The position numbers and the translations under genes are program-made. This document shows, piece by piece, positions 57,105 through 64,000 of a stretch of DNA of 64,000 bases; position 1 is the stretch's first letter; the number at the start of each line of letters is the position of its first letter. The notes under the pieces are model-generated. The model was given only the letters and a program-made list of their open reading frames with translations. It had not been told where the DNA came from and made no database searches. This DNA comes from Gnetum montanum. Lineage: Eukaryota; Streptophyta; Gnetopsida; Gnetales; Gnetaceae. The stretch spans positions 120,880 through 184,879 of the forward strand of contig MNCI01037735.1 of assembly GCA_015680685.1 (NCBI GenBank), written 5' to 3'.

Positions 57105-60100
57105 ATGGAAGACTGTTGTGCTGTTTGTGCTGAACCTCTGGTATGGTTGGCTTATGGTGTCTGTGGTCATCGGGACATTTGTTCAACATGCATTGTTAGG
57201 ATGAGATTTGTCCTTGAGGACATATGCTGTTGCATTTGTAAAACAGAGTGTCCAGTTGTTTTTGTGACAAAGGTACTTTTTCCTGCATATCACTATTGTT
57301 GTAATTATTTATAAGTCATGTTGCAGTTGTTTTCGATGTGTAATTAATTTCTATTGAACAGGCATTGGGAATATACACAAATGTATTATCAGATTTTGGT
57401 TCTTTGCCAGCTGCAAGCAGGAATGGAAAAATTGGAGGTTATTGGTTTCATTCAGATGCAACAGCATATTTTGATGATGAAGATCACTACAAAACGATCA
57501 AGTCAATGTGCACTTTGGGCTGTAGCATTTGTGACAATGCATCCGTTCAGAATAATTCTGGGAAAGAGACTAAAAATAAAGATTTGTCATTCAGAACCGT
57601 GAAACAATTAAAGAGGCATTTAACTAGTGTACACAGACTTTATATGTGTGACTTATGCCTGGAATTTCGTAAGGTGAGGGCGTTTCTAAAGTGTGCTGAC
57701 AACATACATTTATGTTTTAGTACTTCTTTCTGTGTTAATTTTTCACATTGTGATTTTTGTGCAATGGCTCTTTTATTCAGCCTGATCAGTGCAGAAGTGG
57801 ATTGAATTGCTATTTCTACACTACGATTTCTTGATCTTTAAAACCCTGATGTATTTATGTGACATTGGAATGAGCTTAATGTTGCTAACAAAGACGTTTA
57901 TGTTCCTGTCAGTTGTGTTTTTCATCTGAACAGATGTGTACTTAGATTTCATATTATGACAAATGTTTCATCAAACATATGATTAATTCTTTGTTCTCTA
58001 TTGAAGCATCATGTTTCTCCACCTTTCAAAATAAATATTTTTTAATTATTTATAATGCTGCACTGGCTTACGATTTTGGAAGCAGGTTTTTATCTCAGAA
58101 CAAAAGCTATATACCAGGTCACAGTTGGATAGACATGTACATCGTGGTGACTCTGAGGTAGATGGAAATGAAGGAGGAGGGTTCAAGGGGCATCCAAAAT
58201 GTGATTTTTGTCAAAAACATTTCTACGGGGAGAATGAGCTGTTCATGCATATGTCAAGAGATCATTTCACCTGCCATATATGCCAAAGGTAATATTTTTC
58301 CCCCTTTCATGAAACTGTATTGCATATTTATATTTAACAATTTTTCTTTCCCTAGAACTGTGCAAAAAATGTCTAGAAATAACTTTTGAGATAAAATTGT
58401 TACAGAAGAGATCCTGGACGTTATGATTACTATCGAAATTATGATGACCTTGAGGTAATATCATGGCTGCAAGTATTAAATGATTGGCCCTGATAATAAA
58501 ATCCATGCATGACTTTATTTGAACTTTAATTAACCAATGTTTAATTTTTCTCAGGCTCACTTTAGTCATGATCATTTTCTATGCAACAATCCTGAATGTT
58601 TGGAAAAGAAGTTTGTCGTGTTTGTAACTGAAGCAGATTTGAAGGTAGGTGTTTATTCTTTTCAACTTCTTGGTATAAAATAGAAATACTGGAAACCCTG
58701 TTTGTTTATGTCTATGTAACACATCTCATCATAGTGCCATACATGTACGCTTGTGTTTCTTTTTTCTAGTTTTCTTTTGCCTTTTTCTTATTTTAGCAAG
58801 ACATTTTGAATCATACTAGATACATCATTGGTTGCAATTGATTTCTCAATGTTTAGAGAGAATAAATATTGCTAGGGTTAATGGCAACTTGAGATATAGT
58901 GGGTAATGGTTAGTTACCACTTGAAGATTAATGTTAACTTGTTTTTGAAGGGTGGGGAGGTGCATGTCTTAAATCAAAATAACAGCCCCCAAATTTATAA
59001 AAATTTCTTTTCTAGATATAAAAATGAAGAGTAAAGAAAAAAATGAGAATAAGGAACTAATGTTAAAAGCATAACAATTAGTTTTAGGACAAAGTAAACA
59101 ATAGGTAGCAGAGAAATTTTACAGTATTTCAACCAAAAAATGGAAAAGAAAGAGAAAAAACACACACAAGAGCAAGCAATGAGCGGGGAAAACCCATCAT
59201 CAACATCATTCTAGCTTTGCCTCAACAAAATGGGGTTGGATACATAAGTTCTTTTTTGCCATTCACCTCTATGAAGAGCTAGAACAATGATGCTCAAACA
59301 GTGATGTAGCAACTTTTTTTTATAGGCTTATGATCTAATCTTCTTTGCATATGCCCAAACCATATAAGATGACATTTTTGTAATTTATTTGAAATAAAAG
59401 CCACTCTAAGTCTTCCTCAAATGTTTGTACTGTGTAGTTTCTTTCTTTTGGTAACATAAAACGTCCATCTAAGCATTCACATTTTTGCTACATTGATTTG
59501 TTATTCATACCTCTTTTGTACTGCTGAACATTCAACACCATATAAGATATCATACTTGATTGCTGTCCTATGAAATTTTCCCTTTAGTTTTATTAGGATT
59601 CTTTTATCACATAGAACATCACTAGCTTGACTCCATTTTGACCATCTTGTATCAATCCTATATCTTATATCTTTATCAATTTCACTATCTAATTGGAACA
59701 TTATTCCTAGGCAGCAGAATTGTCTGTAGTCAGGGATTTCTTGGTCTTAAATTGTCACTTCTATTTCACCATTCTTTATGCTATTATTGAAATTGCATTC
59801 CATATTATTTGTCTCACTTCGACAATTTCTTAAGTGTTTTGACTCTAGAGCATGTCTTCACCAACACAATATCATCTGTAAACAGTATACTCCAAGGGAT
59901 CTCATTTTGTATTTCCTTTGTTAATTCATCCATGCCAATGGCAAATAAGCATGGGCTAAGTGCAGACCCTTGATGTAGACCTATTGTGACTGGAAAATTA
60001 GAAGTGGTTTCACAAGTTATTCTAATTTTAGTGGTAGCTCCTTCATACTTGTCTTGAATCATTTTAATATATTTATTAGGGATGGTTTTTTTTTTCCACA

Positions 60101-63100
60101 AGGCCTACCTAATAATATATCTAGGCACTTTGTCATATGGCTTTTTCGAGTCATTGAAGATCATATATAGATTTTCTCTATGTTTTTTGAATTTCTTCAT
60201 CAATTGTCATATCAAGAAAATAGCCTCTATAATAGATCTCCTTGGCATAAATCCATATTGTTTTACTAATACTGTTGATTCAAGTCTAAGACATTGCTCT
60301 ATTGCTTTTTCTCAATGGTATGGCTTATTAGCTTGATCCCTCTATAGTCTTTACAATTTCGCACATCTCCTTTATTTTTGTAGATAGGAACAACAATGCT
60401 TTTTCTCCAATTATTGGGTATTCCTCCATACTTCAAAATTTTGTTAGATAATTGTGTTAGCCATGAAACTGCTGTATCTCCTAGCACTTTCCAAGTTTCT
60501 ATAGGAATGTTATCTAGTCCAATAATTTTTCCGTTTTTCATCTTTGATAAGGCTGTCTTCACATCAGAGAAGGATAATTCATTAACCAAACCGAAATTTG
60601 GTTTTTCTTCTTGGATGTCTTCTCTTGGAAATTCTTCATTTAATAGTTTTTGAAAATAATTTTTCCATCTATTCAAAATTTCATTATCTTTTCCCAAAAT
60701 TCTTTCATATGCCTCCTTGATTTATTTGACATGATGAATGTCCTTATATTTTTTGTTTTTAATTTTTGCCAATTTGGAAATAGATTTTTTTCCTTCATTT
60801 GTTCCTAATTAGTTATCCAAGGCATTATGTTTGGCTTTGGCTACTACCACTTTTGCCTCCTTTTTTGTCATTTTGTACATCAGCCTATTTTCTTGGTTTT
60901 TGCTTTGCTGCCATTCCTTCAAGCATTTTTTCTTGTTTTAGATAGCATGTTGCACTTTATCACTCCACCACTGTATCTCCTTTGGGATGTATTTTTTGTC
61001 TTTTGTTTCACCCAAAATGTTCTCTCCAATTTTTTGAATGCAACTTTCCATTTGATCCCAAATTAAATTTGCAAAGCAATCCTAATTCTAGGTGCCTTCT
61101 TGAAACAATTGTTCTTTAAATAAGGTAATATAGTTTGCCTTTAAATTCCTCTATTTTATGCATTTAGTTCTTTTCTTTTGCTACCTTTGAAGCTTTCTAT
61201 ACAGCTAAATCCATGACCATTAGTCAATGCTGAGTTTTGAGGTTCTCTTCAGGTATGACCTTGTAGTCTTTGCACATGGCCCATTCTCTTGTGGTGTAGC
61301 AAGAAATAATTAATTCATGTTTCATCCATACCACTTTTATCTGTAAATAAATGTTCTGTCCTCTTCTAGAAATAAGTATCTGCAAGTGCAAGGTCACATG
61401 CACTGTCAAATTGCAGTAGTGAATCTCCCATATTATTGTGCTATTCAAACCCATGTCTTCCATGAATACTATTATATCTCATTTTCATAGATCCAACATG
61501 ACCATTAAAAACCACTCCTATGAATATGCCTTTTTGCTGGGAAATTCCTTGAAGAATCCGTTCTATTGAATTCCAAAAATCTTACTTGATGGAGTTTGCT
61601 AAGCTAATTTGTAGAGCATATATGCTGATAATATTGATGATCTAATTTTCAAGCACAAGTTTTATGTCTATAATTTGATCGTCATGGTGTAACGACTTTA
61701 TGTTTGACAGATTGATTGATGATGATGTCCACTCCATTTTGGTGATTTTCTTTTCTTGAGTAGAAAAGTTTATAACCTTCATCCAAATCTTGAGTTTTAT
61801 CCCCCTTCAATCTTGTTTCATGGAGGCATACAATCCATCATGTCAAGACATTGGAGGTCTTTTTAGTAAGAGTGCTAATGTTTCCAGTTGCCATTCAAAA
61901 TTTCCGCTGCTGGACATGCTTCTTCACCCACATTTGTCCTAGGTGTGGGAACCCTTGTCCACTTTCCACAACTGCTGGGTGAGAATGTTATGTACTGTTT
62001 CTAGAGGATACTCTACCAAGCCCTTGCCCATTTTCCACAATATTTGAGCCCTGAGACTGCTGTGCCTCATGTTGGGGGTTGTCCTAGCATATGCAAAATC
62101 TAGAAAATTAAGTATCCATGAAATTTGACATGGTTTTACAGCCAGCTGTCAACCTGATGCTAACCCTCTTTCTTTTGTATCAAGCAAAACTGGTAGCATA
62201 CTGATGTGTTAGGCACAATTTTAACTTGCAACCTTTTACTCATTGGGCCATGATCTCAATGGTAATAAAACATAACAAACAATAAGTAATATGAAAAATT
62301 AAAATTTTTCCTCGAAAGGTTTAAAAAATCCCTGAAAAAATTGAAAAGATTAAACAAAGTTTCAACGAAGACGTTTAGATTGTTTCATTTTTGTTAAGAT
62401 GAATGCAGCTTTATGAGTTCTATTTTTCCAGCTTTTTCATACCATATCTAAGCATAATTAGAAAATATTTCTTTATTAAGGAAAATATCATGCAAAACGT
62501 ATTTATGTGGTTGCCTGTTTTCTGTGTCAGAGGCATAATGCACTTGAGCATGCTGACAATATGTCTAAGTCACAGCGCCAGGCTGCACTTCAGGTTTGCA
62601 TTATTTCTCTGAATACCTTTTATACTATCAATTGTTTTTGGGGAATATGATGGAAATGGATACATTCTGTATCACTCACTTCTGTGTTTATTACTATGCA
62701 AAAATATAGTGGCCTAACTTTATTGATACTTGTTTGTTAACATTGATTGTTGGCTTTTCTAAGCAATGAAACAAAAAGCGGTAATTACTATGCTTTTCAG
62801 AAGAGCAAGAGGATTTTGGCATTTTCTTTTAACTGAGCTTCTACATTTTCTGTGGAATTAAATTTTGATACATAATTTGGAAGTCTGAATGGGATAAAAT
62901 ATACTTGTTCAATTTGATTCTTGATTAGCGTCTGGCATTCTGTGTCTGGTAGAAAGTAGTCTTTATACCTTGATTTTTAGGACTACAGAATTGTTTGTTC
63001 TGGCACTGATGAATAGCAGCTTTAAATTTTGCAAATAATCTTACAATTTACTGCCATTCATTATGCACACATCGTGAAAAATTTATATTTAGTTCTCAGA

Positions 63101-64000
63101 TTATCAAAATTTGAACAAAAGAGTTTACTTTTTCGAAAATTTTTGGTATATAATAACTATACAAGAATTTACGCTATTACACTATTCATGTCAAACGTCG
63201 AAAACAGCATCATTCATAATCGTCTGAAAGTGTTAAATTTATTTATTGGCTTCTATCAGAGTTGCTTATTTTACCATTCTATCTACAGATTCCTGTCAAC
63301 TTCCAATATCGCCGTCCTGAAGATCACCAATCTCGGCGAGGAGGTAGAGGGCGAGGTCCAAGATCGACAAATGATCGGACCCTCAACGGCAGCCATGGGG
63401 ACATTGAATTGTACAGAGCTATTCAGGAATCCATGGAGACTGTGCATAGCCAACCTGCCAGCGGTACGAGAAATGTGGTGAGAGACCAATCTCCACCGTC
63501 ATTGTCAGAGATGCCACCATTGTCTAGCGTGGCATCACTGTCTGATATGTCATCAACGTCAAGTGTTCCACCCAGATATCTTAGTGCAGTGAATCATGGA
63601 GTGCATAACAGTAATCTTTCAGATTCATTGTTTCCCCCACTTCCTGGGGGATCAGATTCTTCTTCTCAGAATTCAGGGAATAATGAACAGAGAAAAGGGA
63701 AGTCGCTGGCTGCAGTTATAAGGGGAAGGGGGGGGGTGCACGTCTTAAGTAGAGTACCAAGATTGAACATAGCCTTTAGGCAACCTTCATATTCTGCAAG
63801 TCAAGGAGCTACTCATGCAAACATAGCGGCTTCTATTTCTGATTCAAGTGAGGCTTTTCCTAGCCTGCCTTCTCATCATTCCTTGAAATCAGAAACTGCT
63901 CATACAGCCAAACACCAGCATCGAAATAATCTGGCAACACAATCTATTTCCATCAACAAAAAGGCGTTTCCGAGCCTTTCAGCTTTAAACAGAAACAAAA
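57105..64000 (+). CDS. ZNF598: ZNF598/Hel2-like RING and C2H2 zinc-finger E3 ubiquitin ligase (3' end outside window)
   Basis: Coding exons, all with GT-AG borders and continuous frame: 57105-57272, 57362-57673, 58086-58288, 58406-58454, 58555-58644, 62531-62593, 63289 onward; 532 residues visible. Residues 4-47 form a RING (CCAVCAEP, CGHRDICSTC, CCCICKTE). C2H2-type fingers follow: YMCDLCLEF near 152, HPKCDFCQKHF near 200, FTCHICQR near 225. Then comes the family-typical YRNYDDLEAHFSHDHFLC and SQRQAALQIPVNFQYRRP. From about residue 310 it is RGR-rich, then Ser/Pro-rich low complexity. ZNF598 and Hel2 ubiquitinate small-subunit ribosomal proteins on collided ribosomes and start ribosome quality control in the cytosol. 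Start: first in-frame ATG after a stop. Confidence 0.9.
58645..59199 (+). other. Intron 5, part before the LINE
   Basis: AT-rich intron sequence after the donor gtaggt at 58645; no ORF or RNA gene seen. Intron 5 resumes at about 62101 and ends at the acceptor gtgtcag (62530). Intron 6 is 62594-63288. Confidence 0.6.
59200..62100 (-). mobile_element. Decayed LINE (non-LTR retrotransposon) in intron 5, antisense to the gene
   Basis: Minus-strand blocks in order: endonuclease (about 61930-61250: GNISTLTKK, CLHETRLKGDK, GDSLLQFDSACDLALADTYF), RT (60299-60697: FSDVKTALSKMKNGK, GLDNIPIETWK, PNNWRKSIVVPIYKNKGD, NCKDYRGIKLISH), RT palm (59814-60101: TIGLHQGSALSPCLFAI, LFTDDIVLV) and the C-terminal WFGHMQRR near 59.33 kb. 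The 3' end near 59200 has the aaccccattttgttgaggc and gatgttgatgatg signature of plant LINE tails. Stops throughout. The 5' end is uncertain. Confidence 0.85.

Noticed and set aside
58949-58975. Similarity of an intron 5 segment (ggtgcatgtcttaa) to exon 7 (ggtgcacgtcttaa)
   Set aside because: The match is short and G-rich; it could be chance, and nothing around it aligns.
63283-63489. Antisense ORF over exon 7
   Set aside because: Shadow of the RGR-rich coding exon.
1-64000. tRNA or rRNA genes
   Set aside because: Only primer sites complementary to the tRNA-Asp 3' end were seen; no cloverleaf or rRNA sequence was recognised.

Overview
This is nuclear DNA of a plant, most likely a flowering plant. 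It is AT-rich, contains runs of N from scaffolding, and is filled with LTR retrotransposons whose primer-binding sites match the 3' end of plant tRNA-Asp. The only host gene is intron-rich and sits at the right edge. No bacterial, organellar or CRISPR signal was seen, and the species cannot be named from the sequence.

From 1 to about 53.1 kb the window is a nested stack of Ty3/gypsy elements. I place them near the Athila/Tat group because of the tRNA-Asp primer site, the gag-pro-pol order and the long region between integrase and the 3' LTR. Nesting was worked out from paired LTRs, 5-bp target duplications and empty paralogous sites. C (+) is an old host element in three pieces (4995-5945, 16601-19141, 28615-31559). 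A (-, 1-4994, cut by the window edge), B (-, 5946-16600) and D (+, 19142-28614) interrupt it. B carries a solo LTR (8065-8947) and D carries another (26190-26716). To the right, E (-, 33246-49226) sits in an older LTR, F, and holds G (+, 41700-48556) inside its own 5' LTR. H (-, 49660-52859) is a short derivative, also inside F. A Ty1/copia integrase-RT fragment follows at 53.2-54.1 kb.

Every retroelement reading frame is broken. The elements form a series of reduction: A and B keep RT, D has lost RT, G has lost RT to integrase, E has lost all of pol, and H has lost gag and pol. C and E carry an extra ORF of about 915-920 codons between the pol end and the 3' LTR, which is the position of env-like genes. 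It has a conserved N-terminal domain, a long coiled coil and a Pro-rich tail, and is preceded by an internal U3-like, TATA-containing segment. In the same interval, B, D and G instead carry two consecutive RNA hairpins whose stems show compensatory base changes, plus a conserved splice-acceptor-like site. These are the most unusual signals in the window.

From 54.6 kb to the right edge lies a host gene on the + strand. It encodes a RING plus C2H2 zinc-finger protein of the ZNF598/Hel2 family, the E3 ubiquitin ligase that senses collided ribosomes. Seven coding exons can be traced in frame; the 3' end is outside the window. Its fifth intron is swollen to about 3.9 kb by a decayed LINE in antisense orientation.
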